From: Anaerolineales bacterium
GTDB taxonomy: Bacteria > Chloroflexota > Anaerolineae > Anaerolineales > Villigracilaceae
DNA length: 64,000 bases
Direction: 5' to 3'
Assembly: GCA_030680795.1 (NCBI GenBank)
Contig: JAUXUL010000045.1
Location: 62,001-126,000, forward strand
This document shows, piece by piece, positions 41,768-50,054 of this stretch. The notes under the pieces are model-generated. The model saw only the letters and a program-made list of their open reading frames with translations. It was not told the origin of the DNA and did not search any database. Positions within the stretch are counted from its first letter, which is position 1, and every line of letters starts with the position of its first letter. A program made the translations under genes and the position numbers.

Positions 41768-43177
41768 CTACTCTGCGGGTTTTTCCTGTTCACTCTCGCC
41801 TTGAGCAGATTCTTCCCCTGCCTCTTCAACCTCCTTAACTGTTTCTTCGACAGGCTCTTCAACAGGTTTGTATTCACCCATCGCAATTGACTTGAGCATC
41901 TCCAGCGCCTTGCGGGTCATTACGCGGCTGGCAGATTCCGTGGCGATGGCTTCGCTCATTTGTCTCTTTCCTTTACGCCCGCCGCGAATCTTGCTAAAGT
42001 CCATACCTTGCTGGGCGAGGGCATTGATCGTGTGGCTGTATTCCGCATCCAAGGCTTCGTTATCCAGTTGGATCTTTTCCTTGACGACGATCTCATCCAG
42101 GATCAAGCCGCGTTCAAGGCGTTTCTTTGCAACGGGGTTGACTTCGTCTTCGATAAATTGTTCACGCGTAGTGTTGCGGACTTTGAAATAGGTCTCCAAA
42201 TCCATACCTTGCTGGGCGAGGCGGTTGGACAGATCAGAAAGCACATGCTCACCTTCGTGTTCGATGATGTGCTGGTGATATTTGATGGTTGCGCCGGTTT
42301 TGATCTTTTCGATCAACTCGACAAAATACTTGTCGTCATACTCAGCCTGTGACCGTGTTTCTACGTCTTTCTTGAGGGCTTCCATCAGGGCGTCCAGGGT
42401 TTCGCCCGCTCCAGCCATTTTGGCGAAATCGTCATTGAGGTCGGGTAGGGTCACGCCGCGAACAGTCTTGGCTGTGACTTCGACCTCAACGCTTTTGCCT
42501 TTCAACTCTTCCACTTCCCAATCTTTGGGGAATTTATGCTTGAGGGTTTTGCTCTCGCCAGCCTTCAACCCAATAAGTTTCCCGGCGAATCCGTTATAGG
42601 GCCATTCAGAGTCGCGCTCTTCCTTACGGATAAAAGTTGCAAAGCCTGTGCGGTTCAATTCTGTTGTTTCAGATTTTAAATCAACCAAAACGTAATCACC
42701 GATTTCAATCGCACGATCTACATTTTCTGTGGCCGCGTGCATTTGACGTAAATCTTCGAGAGCCGCATCTACTTCTTTTTGTCCGGGGACTTTCCATTCA
42801 TACGGCAGGCGGATCGAGTGATAATCGCCTAAATCCACTTCGGGAGCGAGCGGTACTTTGAATGTGAACTTGGGCGGCTCGAGGCTGTCTATTGTTTCGA
42901 GTGAACCAGCCGCGCCGGGGTTGATTTCCGCTTCTTTGAGGATATTGGAATATTCCATGTCAATGAACAGGTCAACAGCCTGCTCATTGATTGCGCCTTC
43001 CCCATAGGTGCGGATGACGACTTCGTAGGGGGCTTTGCCGGGTCGAAAGCCGGGGATATTGCCGCGCGATGCGATTTTCGTCGCGGCGCGGCGTTTGTAG
43101 GTGATCATTTTATCCTGATCCACTTCCACGATCAGTTTGATGGTGTGGCCTTCCTGAATTTGTTTTTCGATTTTCAA
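41768..43177 (-). CDS. tig: Trigger factor
   Basis: KIEKQIQEGHTIKLIVEVDQDKMITYKRRAATKIASRGNIPGFRPGKAPYEVVIRTYGEGAINEQAVDLF. Confidence 0.95.
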   Translation of the reverse strand: MKIEKQIQEGHTIKLIVEVDQDKMITYKRRAATKIASRGNIPGFRPGKAPYEVVIRTYGEGAINEQAVDLFIDMEYSNILKEAEINPGAAGSLETIDSLEPPKFTFKVPLAPEVDLGDYHSIRLPYEWKVPGQKEVDAALEDLRQMHAATENVDRAIEIGDYVLVDLKSETTELNRTGFATFIRKEERDSEWPYNGFAGKLIGLKAGESKTLKHKFPKDWEVEELKGKSVEVEVTAKTVRGVTLPDLNDDFAKMAGAGETLDALMEALKKDVETRSQAEYDDKYFVELIEKIKTGATIKYHQHIIEHEGEHVLSDLSNRLAQQGMDLETYFKVRNTTREQFIEDEVNPVAKKRLERGLILDEIVVKEKIQLDNEALDAEYSHTINALAQQGMDFSKIRGGRKGKRQMSEAIATESASRVMTRKALEMLKSIAMGEYKPVEEPVEETVKEVEEAGEESAQGESEQEKPAE

Positions 43178-43194
43178 AGTTTCCTCTTTTTTTC

Positions 43195-43230
43195 AAAGCC
43201 TAAAGGTCATTAACACCTTTAGGCTTTTTT
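43195..43230. terminator. Hairpin (terminator-like) between tig and tRNA-Leu
   Basis: aaagcctaaaggtcattaacacctttaggctttttt. Confidence 0.6.
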
Positions 43231-43243
43231 GGTTTATTTTCAG

Positions 43244-43325
43244 TGAGGATGGTGGGAGTCGAACCCACACGCCTTGCGGCACATGATCCTAAGTCATGCC
43301 TGTCTGCCAGTTCCAGCACATCCCC
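43244..43325 (-). tRNA. tRNA-Leu (anticodon UAG)
   Basis: Reverse complement GGGGATGTGCTGGAACTGGCAGACAGGCATGACTTAGGATCATGTGCCGCAAGGCGTGTGGGTTCGACTCCCACCATCCTCA; GGGGATG/CATCCTC acceptor stem, CTTAGGA loop, long variable arm. Confidence 0.93.
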
Positions 43326-43364
43326 GGTTGCGTGATTTGGTGTGCAATGAGCGGCGGAATTATA
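43286..43364 (+). repeat. attL: 79-bp direct repeat copy
   Basis: atcctaagtcatgcctgtctgccagttccagcacatccccggttgcgtgatttggtgtgcaatgagcggcggaattata, identical to 51768-51846. Confidence 0.95.
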
Positions 43365-43387
43365 AAGCAGGGACAGGGGAGCGTCAA
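43359..43387 (-). promoter_or_regulatory. Putative tRNA-Leu promoter, -35 TTGACG / 17 bp / -10 TATAAT; the -35 lies in element DNA
   Basis: Plus strand attata (43359-43364), 17-nt spacer, cgtcaa (43382-43387). Confidence 0.75.
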
Positions 43388-43420
43388 CAAGTTATATGGC
43401 ATGTCTTTGGAGTGCTTTAC

Positions 43421-44362
43421 ATGCCTGACCATGAACAAAAAACAAGCAACCAGCACATGACTCGTGAAAAAATTGACGGGCTTGAAACATGGGTGACGGC
43501 GTTTTTACGTGACTGTAAGACGCGCGGACTATCGGCTTTTACTGTGGAATTTTATCGCGCACAACTTCAAATATTCGCTGTCTATTGCAAAGGCGAAGAC
43601 GTGACCGCAGTCCTGGACTTGACGCCTGACATGTTACGCGGCTTTTTACTTATGCTTGAAACAAAGGGACACAATGCCGGCGGGCGTCATGCGGCTTATC
43701 GCGCGGTGCGTGTCTTCTTGCGGTGGTACGAAGTAGAGACAGAGCCCGAAGCCTGGGTGAACCCTGTCCGCAAGGTGAAACCGCCAAAGGTGACACACGA
43801 ACTTATAAAAGGCGTGCCGGCTGAAGACATAAAAGCAATGCTTGAAACTTGCGGGGATAATTTTACGGGCGTGCGTGACCGTGCCTTGCTGTTGTGCTTA
43901 CTGGACACGGGCGCGCGGGCGCGTGAATTCCTATCGTTGAACTTGGATGACGTTGACTTTGTTAGCGGCGCGGTGGACATTCGCAAGGGCAAAGGAAACA
44001 AGAGTCGAACTGTGTTCATAGGCAAGAAGTCACGTAAAGCGTTACGCGCTTATATCCGTTTACGGACTGACAAAGAACCTTGCTTATGGGTGACGTTCAA
44101 CGGCGGCGGGCGCCTGGCTGTTAATTCATTACGTCAAGTCCTGGTAAGACATGCCGAACTTGCGGGCATGCCTGTGGCGTCCGCGCATAAATTCAGGCGA
44201 AGTTTTGCGCTTGCACTACTTCGGGCAAAAGTGGACATTTTTAGTATTCAAAAGTTAATGGGACACGCGGGGCTTGACGTTTTGAGACTCTACCTGGCAC
44301 AAAACACGGATGACGTGAGAGAAGCACATGAACGCGGCTCGCCTGTTGACGGCTTGCTGTAA
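43421..44362 (+). CDS. Tyrosine recombinase/integrase (left end)
   Basis: ..LLLCLLDTGARAREFLSLNLDDVDF..HKFRRSFALALLRAKVDIFSIQKLMGHAGLDVLRLYL; ATG 43421 with ggag upstream; ORF-track start 43274 runs through the tRNA. Confidence 0.92.
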   Translation: MPDHEQKTSNQHMTREKIDGLETWVTAFLRDCKTRGLSAFTVEFYRAQLQIFAVYCKGEDVTAVLDLTPDMLRGFLLMLETKGHNAGGRHAAYRAVRVFLRWYEVETEPEAWVNPVRKVKPPKVTHELIKGVPAEDIKAMLETCGDNFTGVRDRALLLCLLDTGARAREFLSLNLDDVDFVSGAVDIRKGKGNKSRTVFIGKKSRKALRAYIRLRTDKEPCLWVTFNGGGRLAVNSLRQVLVRHAELAGMPVASAHKFRRSFALALLRAKVDIFSIQKLMGHAGLDVLRLYLAQNTDDVREAHERGSPVDGLL

Positions 44363-44381
44363 CATTTGTTAAGGTGGTGCT

Positions 44382-44413
44382 GGCATTGTGTAACAACCTT
44401 GTTACACAATGCC
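44382..44413. promoter_or_regulatory. Perfect 15-bp-arm palindrome containing the TGTAACA motif
   Basis: ggcattgtgtaacaa cc ttgttacacaatgcc. Confidence 0.7.
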
Positions 44414-44647
44414 AATTAACCGCGATTCATTCTTAGAACAAACGTTTCCGATTCGGAAGCCGTTAAACCTTGACATGCGCAGGAATTGCGCTATTATTAG
44501 CTTCACAACTAAATATTGTGGAAACCAACCGGGAATCCGCGAGCTTATACGGCTCATAATCCTAGCAGGTTTTAACAGACAACAGCAGATCGCAACAGGA
44601 CGCAAATACACGTCCGCAATCGACTGTGACGGTAGTTCTTATACAGA

Positions 44648-44699
44648 AACGCCCGAGTCTTACACCCAAATTGTTTGGGTATGACTTCGGCGTTTTTTT
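44648..44699 (+). terminator. Long-stem terminator-like hairpin
   Basis: acgcccgagtcttacacccaaattgtttgggtatgacttcggcgttttttt. Confidence 0.75.
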
Positions 44700-44788
44700 G
44701 TTAACAATATGACCCGCCCCTTAAAAGGCAAGTCGCCTGAGTTGAACAGGCGACAAGCACAGGGACGGCGACACATGGAGCGTGTCAC

Positions 44789-45217
44789 ATGCAGAATAAT
44801 AACACAAATTCACAACCAATTTACATAAACGGAAAACAGGTCGCAGTATTGCGGGATGACCGCCTGCTTGACATCCGTAAGCATAAAGACCATTTCGTCT
44901 ACCGAAAGGATGAATGGGGGAACATTCAAAAAACCGTTTGCATTGCGACCGAGACACTACGCCAGGCGCGCCACGCAAACATTATTCAAGTAACAGACAT
45001 CGAAAACAAAATAAAGTACACCATAAGCCGAACCGACTTCGATAAGAGATCGTTTGACTTTGAAGTATCGCGTCAAGCTGGCTTTGAAGAGCAACGCGGA
45101 ATATATCTTCGATGGTTTGCAAGCAACGAACCGAAGCGCATAAATTACCCGGTACACATCGAAGCCGAACCTTTGTTACGTGAAAAGCAATTGACCTTGA
45201 ACGGATGGGGAATGTAA
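44789..45217 (+). CDS. Hypothetical element protein
   Basis: 142-aa ORF directly abutting the next gene (taaatg). Confidence 0.65.
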   Translation: MQNNNTNSQPIYINGKQVAVLRDDRLLDIRKHKDHFVYRKDEWGNIQKTVCIATETLRQARHANIIQVTDIENKIKYTISRTDFDKRSFDFEVSRQAGFEEQRGIYLRWFASNEPKRINYPVHIEAEPLLREKQLTLNGWGM

Positions 45218-46264
45218 ATGACCGCCCGCACCGCCTTTAGTATCGAATTACCCAAGACCGCCATTATCTGGCCGGGCATGGGTGTTTCGTCATGGGGTGT
45301 AAGGCATGGCGGCGCGGTGCGTGTGTATTGGCTTGCCCGAACACTGGACCCGGACGGAAGCGGACATATTGACCCCGAAAACCTGAAGGCGGCGGCGGTG
45401 CAATTGGGCGTAAAGCCCCGAACTTTTGACACATGGATGAAGGACGCTTTGCAGATCGGCATATTTGAACAGCTTAACAAGTGGACACTACGCATTAAGA
45501 ACCAGGCCGAAACATTACGGTTATTAGGCGCGCGTGACGTTGACAAGACCCGCGTTATTGTCCCCTTGAAAGCATTATTCAAAAACGGATGGCGCGCCGT
45601 TATTTGGGCTGGCTATTTGAAAGCCAATTTCAGCAAGAATGAAGTAAACAGCCAGGGCGAAAACGTTACGGTTTATAAGCACGTTTCACAAAAGAAGCTG
45701 GCAGAATTGACCGGTGTTTCTGTATCGGCGCAAAAGAACACGTTACAGAAACACGTTAAGAGCATTCAGCAGATCGGCATTACAGAGCATCCCGCAAGCA
45801 TGGTGAGGATGCTGAATGAGTACACGTCCCCGAATAAGTTTTTCCCACTCCGGGATCCAAAACAAAATAACAAACTTGTAGCGGCGGTGCATTTGCCGAG
45901 CGAGAAAAGAGTATCGAATAAAACAGCCAGGACAGCGACACGCGGAAGAAGGCGGGCTATCCTGGCTCATTTACAGCGTTACGGACTAGCTTGTCCAATT
46001 TTGCCATTATCCAATATCCGACAGGCTAACAAGACCATAACACGTTTGTTTTATTCTACTCCAAATACGCAGGGTTTGAGCGACGAACAGAAAGCACGCG
46101 CCGTCAAGAAGCACGAAAAAGCATTACTTTTCGTTATGGAAAACAGCCCCTTGCCGCAAGACCCGCGAGAGGTATTTGTCAGACGTGGAAAGCGTCACGC
46201 CTGGGACGTTGTACCCTTCGGAAAGTACGCTTTTTTGAAAACCCAAGCCATGCAGAAAATATAG
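45218..46264 (+). CDS. Hypothetical element protein with winged-HTH-like region; possible replication function
   Basis: ..VYKHVSQKKLAELTGVSVSAQKNTLQKHVKSIQQIGI.. HTH-like; position upstream of packaging genes. Confidence 0.6.
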   Translation: MTARTAFSIELPKTAIIWPGMGVSSWGVRHGGAVRVYWLARTLDPDGSGHIDPENLKAAAVQLGVKPRTFDTWMKDALQIGIFEQLNKWTLRIKNQAETLRLLGARDVDKTRVIVPLKALFKNGWRAVIWAGYLKANFSKNEVNSQGENVTVYKHVSQKKLAELTGVSVSAQKNTLQKHVKSIQQIGITEHPASMVRMLNEYTSPNKFFPLRDPKQNNKLVAAVHLPSEKRVSNKTARTATRGRRRAILAHLQRYGLACPILPLSNIRQANKTITRLFYSTPNTQGLSDEQKARAVKKHEKALLFVMENSPLPQDPREVFVRRGKRHAWDVVPFGKYAFLKTQAMQKI

Positions 46265-46343
46265 ACCTATTATATGGTTTGGTTTGCATAAAAGGATATT
46301 ACGACCTACACAAAGCAATGGATAAAAAAACAGAGGTAAAACG

Positions 46344-46535
46344 ATGAACAAACAGAAAACCAAAAAAGATCCGATGACCAAAGAGGAAGCGGACAGGATA
46401 CTGAATACCGCAATCCGCCGCATTATGACGGATGAAAACGTGAACTATGCGCGGGCGTTCGATATTTTCCAAAAGCGTCAAACTGGCGTTATTGAAGGCT
46501 ATCGCGCGGTAGTAATTAGAACCATTAAAAAATAG
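46344..46535 (+). CDS. Small hypothetical element protein
   Basis: 63-aa ORF, MNKQKTKKDPMTKEEADRILNTAIRRIMTDENVNYARAFDIFQKRQ. Confidence 0.55.
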   Translation: MNKQKTKKDPMTKEEADRILNTAIRRIMTDENVNYARAFDIFQKRQTGVIEGYRAVVIRTIKK

Positions 46536-46546
46536 GAGTACACACA

Positions 46547-47035
46547 ATGAGCGACTTTGTAAAAGCATACCAAATTGCACGCGGCACAATGGACAGGCTG
46601 AAAATTGCAGCCAGGCGGGCAGGCCCCACAGCGGTTATGCACGCCATAGCCAACGGAAAGCCCGTTATTGTGACAAAATTTTTGAGGATCGGAGGCGGCC
46701 GCTATGGTGCTGGTGAGGAAATTATCCCGGATACAACCCTCATTAATCGTTATGAGGTTCTGGCAAATGCGGGTTATTTCACGACAATCGAGCAAGGGCA
46801 AATAAACCGCAAATGGAACGCAAGCAAGGGTATTGCCGAACAATTGCAGGTTGTTTATGACAAATGGAACGCGGCAACGAATGAAAATAACGAGGCTGCC
46901 ATGCGGGTTAGATATTTTGAAACCGAATTGAAAAAAGCGCGGGGAGAGAGCGAATCTACCGCCGCAAAATTGAAAGCAGCAGAGGCCAAAGGAATGGCGG
47001 TTTTTACGGACATTAAAAAGAAAGTCGATATTTAG
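46547..47035 (+). CDS. Hypothetical element protein with predicted coiled-coil C-terminal part
   Basis: 162-aa ORF preceded by ggag-type RBS. Confidence 0.6.
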   Translation: MSDFVKAYQIARGTMDRLKIAARRAGPTAVMHAIANGKPVIVTKFLRIGGGRYGAGEEIIPDTTLINRYEVLANAGYFTTIEQGQINRKWNASKGIAEQLQVVYDKWNAATNENNEAAMRVRYFETELKKARGESESTAAKLKAAEAKGMAVFTDIKKKVDI

Positions 47036-47128
47036 TCGATATTTAACGGGCTGCATCCCGATTAAGTTAGGGGCTGACTCCTGTCCCCGACTCCACACAG
47101 GGAGGCGATAAACTTCCCTGTGTGTAGA

Positions 47129-47389
47129 ATGGAATTAGCGCGAATGAAGATAGATTGTGACTACGACATTAAGCCGCTTGTCCTGGCCGTGGTTGCACAC
47201 GCCGCCCGCGAGGCAAGCGCAGGCGATGAGCAAGCCCGCCAATGGATGGCCAATGAGGCTATTGTATGGCTGGAGGGGATAGGGATGGACATACATCCTG
47301 AAACCATCCAACGATGGACGCGCAAAGGCTTTAAGTTACCAGTCAGAGCGCAAAGGTTGAAATATGAGCTTAACAGATCAAGAGCTTGA
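47129..47389 (+). CDS. Small hypothetical element protein
   Basis: ORF (listed from 47120) overlapping the next ORF. Confidence 0.5.
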   Translation: MELARMKIDCDYDIKPLVLAVVAHAAREASAGDEQARQWMANEAIVWLEGIGMDIHPETIQRWTRKGFKLPVRAQRLKYELNRSRA

Positions 47390-47762
47390 ACAACGCAAAC
47401 AGGCGGCGCGGACGCATGGCGCGTTTGCAATAATGGCGCACGGCGAAAAGGCATTGACCGAAGAGCAAAAACCGCTGCTTGTTGAATTGCGCGAGAAGGT
47501 ACAGGATCGCGAAGGCGTATTGGAATTGTCCCGCGATCTGGCAGCCAAGAGCGTATTAATTGCGGAAATACTTACTTCTTATATTATCGAAGAAGCGAAG
47601 GCAGGCGTGCCATTGGAGGAGATCGCCGCGCTTAACAAACTTCCCGCTTTTTACAACTCCGCACAACGGGCATTAAAAAACCTATTGGATGAAACTCCAA
47701 AAGGAAAGCCAAACGACTCTGCAGAGTTAACACGGATTAAGGATATCGTCGATGCTGCTTGA
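47364..47762 (+). CDS. Hypothetical protein in the terminase-small-subunit position
   Basis: 132-aa ORF overlapping the TerL start by 11 bp; TerS assignment is positional only. Confidence 0.55.
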   Translation: MSLTDQELEQRKQAARTHGAFAIMAHGEKALTEEQKPLLVELREKVQDREGVLELSRDLAAKSVLIAEILTSYIIEEAKAGVPLEEIAALNKLPAFYNSAQRALKNLLDETPKGKPNDSAELTRIKDIVDAA

Positions 47763-49173
47763 AAATGCAATAGGAACTGAATTATTTAAGCCTATGCAGG
47801 ATAACCCCTCGTTATTCGTGCAGGCCTTTGACCGTGTACCCTGGAAGTACCAGGAGCGGGCATTAAACGCCGCGCTTAGACGTGACCAGGCAGGCAAATT
47901 CATTCACCCCATAGTTGTATTATCCTGGCCGCGCCAGGACACGAAAACAACGCTTTCCATGTGGGCGGATTTATGGCGGCTGTATTGCGACCTGCAACCG
48001 CAAGAGATCGTCAGTCTTGCGAACGACACAGATCAAGCCAGGATAAAGTTAAACGATGCGCGCCGCGTCATTCGCAACAGCGACATTTTATACAGTCTCA
48101 TAGATGGGCGATTCGGTTTGACGCGTTCGGAGATAAGACTTAAGAACGGAAACCGCTGGATAATAAAAAGCGCGGATTCTCTTTTTAGTCGTGGCCTTCG
48201 CCCGTCTACCGCGTCATTCGATGAGCTGGGATGGGCAGTAAGTCGTGACCTATTCGATACACTCTCCGCAGGACAGGCAGCACAAACGAACCCGCTTATT
48301 TTTGTGACCAGCACAGTCGGGCCGATTAAGTCGGGTATTTTATGGGAACTATTCGAGCAGGCCCGCGCGGGCAATAAATCCATTTATCTTGACTACCGAA
48401 CCGAAAACCTAAACCCGCTTGTCACGGCTGAATATCTCGAACGGGAGCGCGCATTATTACCAGCGCATGTATTCGCAAGAGAACACCAAAACTTATGGGG
48501 TGAGGGCAGCGACGTATTTTGTACCGAGGAAGATTGGAAACAGGCAATAAGCGCAGGCGACCCAAGAAGGGACACAGATTCGGGGCCGTCATTCTTATTT
48601 TGCGATTTGGGATGGGTACACGATGAAACCGCGCTTGCCATTGTCAAGCCTGAAAACAATAAAGTTAAGGTCATTTGGCTTGAGACATTCAAGGGCAGCC
48701 AAAGCAAGCCCGTACAATTCGCAGCCGTAGAAAACCGCATTGTGGAACTGGCAGAGAAGTTACACATAAAACGCGCCAGGATCGAAAGCCCCCAGGGTGT
48801 AGCGCTTTCACAGTCGCTAAACTTGCGAGGTGTAGCAGCCGAGGTATTACACCCAACCGCCAAAAGCAACCAGGAGAATTGGGGCGCTTTATATACTGCC
48901 TTGAAAAACGGGACAATTGAACTGCCAAATGACGCGAAACTTCGTCAGCAGTTATTGACATTGACCATCCGCAGCAACCAAAGCGGGTGGAAGGTTGAGG
49001 ACGTGCCAAGCATACACAACGACAGGGCCGTAGCCGTAGCAGGGGCGGTATACACGGCGAAGGCTGGCAGTTATTCACCATTGCCCGAAAACCAACCGTT
49101 ACAAGTCAGCAAATGGGATAAGCAGGACGGATTGCAACAGAGTGAGCGTAGCGGATGGGCGCGGAAGTATTAG
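47752..49173 (+). CDS. Phage terminase large subunit (TerL)
   Basis: PWKYQERALNAALRR..IVVLSWPRQDTKTTLSMWADLWRL (variant Walker A), STASFDELGWAV (Walker B), TNPLIFVTSTVG, nuclease-like FLFCDLGWVHDETALAIVKP..ARIESPQGVALSQSLNLRG..HNDRAVAVAGAV. Confidence 0.85.
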   Translation: MLLENAIGTELFKPMQDNPSLFVQAFDRVPWKYQERALNAALRRDQAGKFIHPIVVLSWPRQDTKTTLSMWADLWRLYCDLQPQEIVSLANDTDQARIKLNDARRVIRNSDILYSLIDGRFGLTRSEIRLKNGNRWIIKSADSLFSRGLRPSTASFDELGWAVSRDLFDTLSAGQAAQTNPLIFVTSTVGPIKSGILWELFEQARAGNKSIYLDYRTENLNPLVTAEYLERERALLPAHVFAREHQNLWGEGSDVFCTEEDWKQAISAGDPRRDTDSGPSFLFCDLGWVHDETALAIVKPENNKVKVIWLETFKGSQSKPVQFAAVENRIVELAEKLHIKRARIESPQGVALSQSLNLRGVAAEVLHPTAKSNQENWGALYTALKNGTIELPNDAKLRQQLLTLTIRSNQSGWKVEDVPSIHNDRAVAVAGAVYTAKAGSYSPLPENQPLQVSKWDKQDGLQQSERSGWARKY

Positions 49174-49236
49174 CGAAAGGGGAGCGCACTTGTCTGGACA
49201 ACGTACAGGCGAAACGGATTGCACATCTAAAGCAGG

Positions 49237-49298
49237 CGGTCTCATTACGCCCGCCCGCGCGAGGTGAGACCGATAACTGGTAGCACGATGCTACCGGT
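49237..49298 (+). ncRNA. Two adjacent stem-loops after TerL; possible structured RNA or DNA site
   Basis: cggtctcattacgcccgcccgcgcgaggtgagaccg then actggtagcacgatgctaccggt. Confidence 0.4.
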
Positions 49299-49443
49299 TG
49301 AATTACTTTACACACGCGAATAACCTTCACGGCTTACCATGCTTTTGTTATATCCTGTAAACACGAAATAATGGTGTAAAATTAAGGAAGCTTATATGAT
49401 GTTCTCAATTAGAATACTTAAAAGACTAATAATGAGGTGTTCA

Positions 49444-49800
49444 ATGTTGAAAATTAATAACCTGATAATTGCATTGTTTTTATTCTTGGTGTCGTGTTCT
49501 CCAAATCAACAAGTAACACCAACTGCTCCATTCAAAGAAATCAACTACACATTATTAGGTACAGAATACGAAGGGCGTTTTGTTGTAATAAGCCCTGAGT
49601 ATAAAAATGACAGAGAAGCCCTCCAGTTTGTTATTAATAAACTTTGCAAGTTTGCCGAATATTGCGCCATTCATTTTTGGGACAATGAGAAATATGCCGT
49701 TAAGAGTGTAATGGATATGACAGTGGAAAGCAAAAATGCAAGAGTAGCATTTTACACAAAAGATAAGGCTTTAGGTGAAAACCTTGAAATATATAAATAA
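49444..49800 (+). CDS. Small lipoprotein (cargo)
   Basis: MLKINNLIIALFLFLVSCSPNQQ lipobox-type signal; AT-rich relative to neighbours. Confidence 0.7.
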   Translation: MLKINNLIIALFLFLVSCSPNQQVTPTAPFKEINYTLLGTEYEGRFVVISPEYKNDREALQFVINKLCKFAEYCAIHFWDNEKYAVKSVMDMTVESKNARVAFYTKDKALGENLEIYK

Positions 49801-49831
49801 TTATTGAGGCATTGTCCGAACACACGCAAAT

Positions 49832-49864
49832 AAAAACGCCCTGCGGCTTGCGGGGCGTTTTGTG
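49832..49864. terminator. Bidirectional terminator between the lipoprotein gene and the repressor operon
   Basis: aaaaacgccctgcggcttgcggggcgtttt. Confidence 0.8.
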
Positions 49865-49885
49865 TTGTGGGTGAGTAGGGCGGCT

Positions 49886-50054
49886 TTACTTTTTGAAGAC
49901 GAACTTCACGAACAGAAAATAAACAATAAACATAATGGGCAAGAATGTGCAAAGTGCAAAGCCGTAATTTATAGCGGCTTCATTCGCAAGCGTTGCAAGC
50001 GCAACGATTACGAATAAGGCGGTGTTTTTGTCTGTCTGTCTGTCTGTCTGTCAT
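49886..50054 (-). CDS. Cryptic small two-TM membrane protein ORF, out of frame with its TAATG-coupled ATG because of a (GACA)n repeat
   Basis: Minus-strand frame reads (TGA)QTDRQTDKNTALFVIVALATLANEAAINYGFALCTFLPIMFIVYFLFVKFVFKK*; ATG at 50052-50054 overlaps the repressor stop; deleting one 4-nt unit gives M-TDRQTDKNTALFV.. Confidence 0.6.
50030..50052. repeat. Tetranucleotide microsatellite (GTCT/GACA)n, 23 bp
   Basis: gtctgtctgtctgtctgtctgtc. Confidence 0.97.

Noticed and set aside
43274-43420. N-terminal extension of the left integrase through the tRNA/att site
   Set aside because: The frame is open but overlaps the tRNA; ATG 43421 has a good RBS
44409-44684. 91-aa ORF in the element
   Set aside because: Ends inside a terminator stem and has no RBS or recognisable composition; treated as non-coding leader
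49752-49952. 66-aa minus ORF overlapping the terminator and cryptic TM ORF
   Set aside because: Runs through a terminator hairpin and lacks protein-like composition; the alternative frame (49886-50054) is far more protein-like
50030-50052. (GTCT)n tract as a possible CRISPR or assembly artefact only
   Set aside because: A continuous tetranucleotide run with no spacers, so not CRISPR. Assembly error in copy number remains possible and is listed as a check, but the flanking frame logic makes it worth reporting
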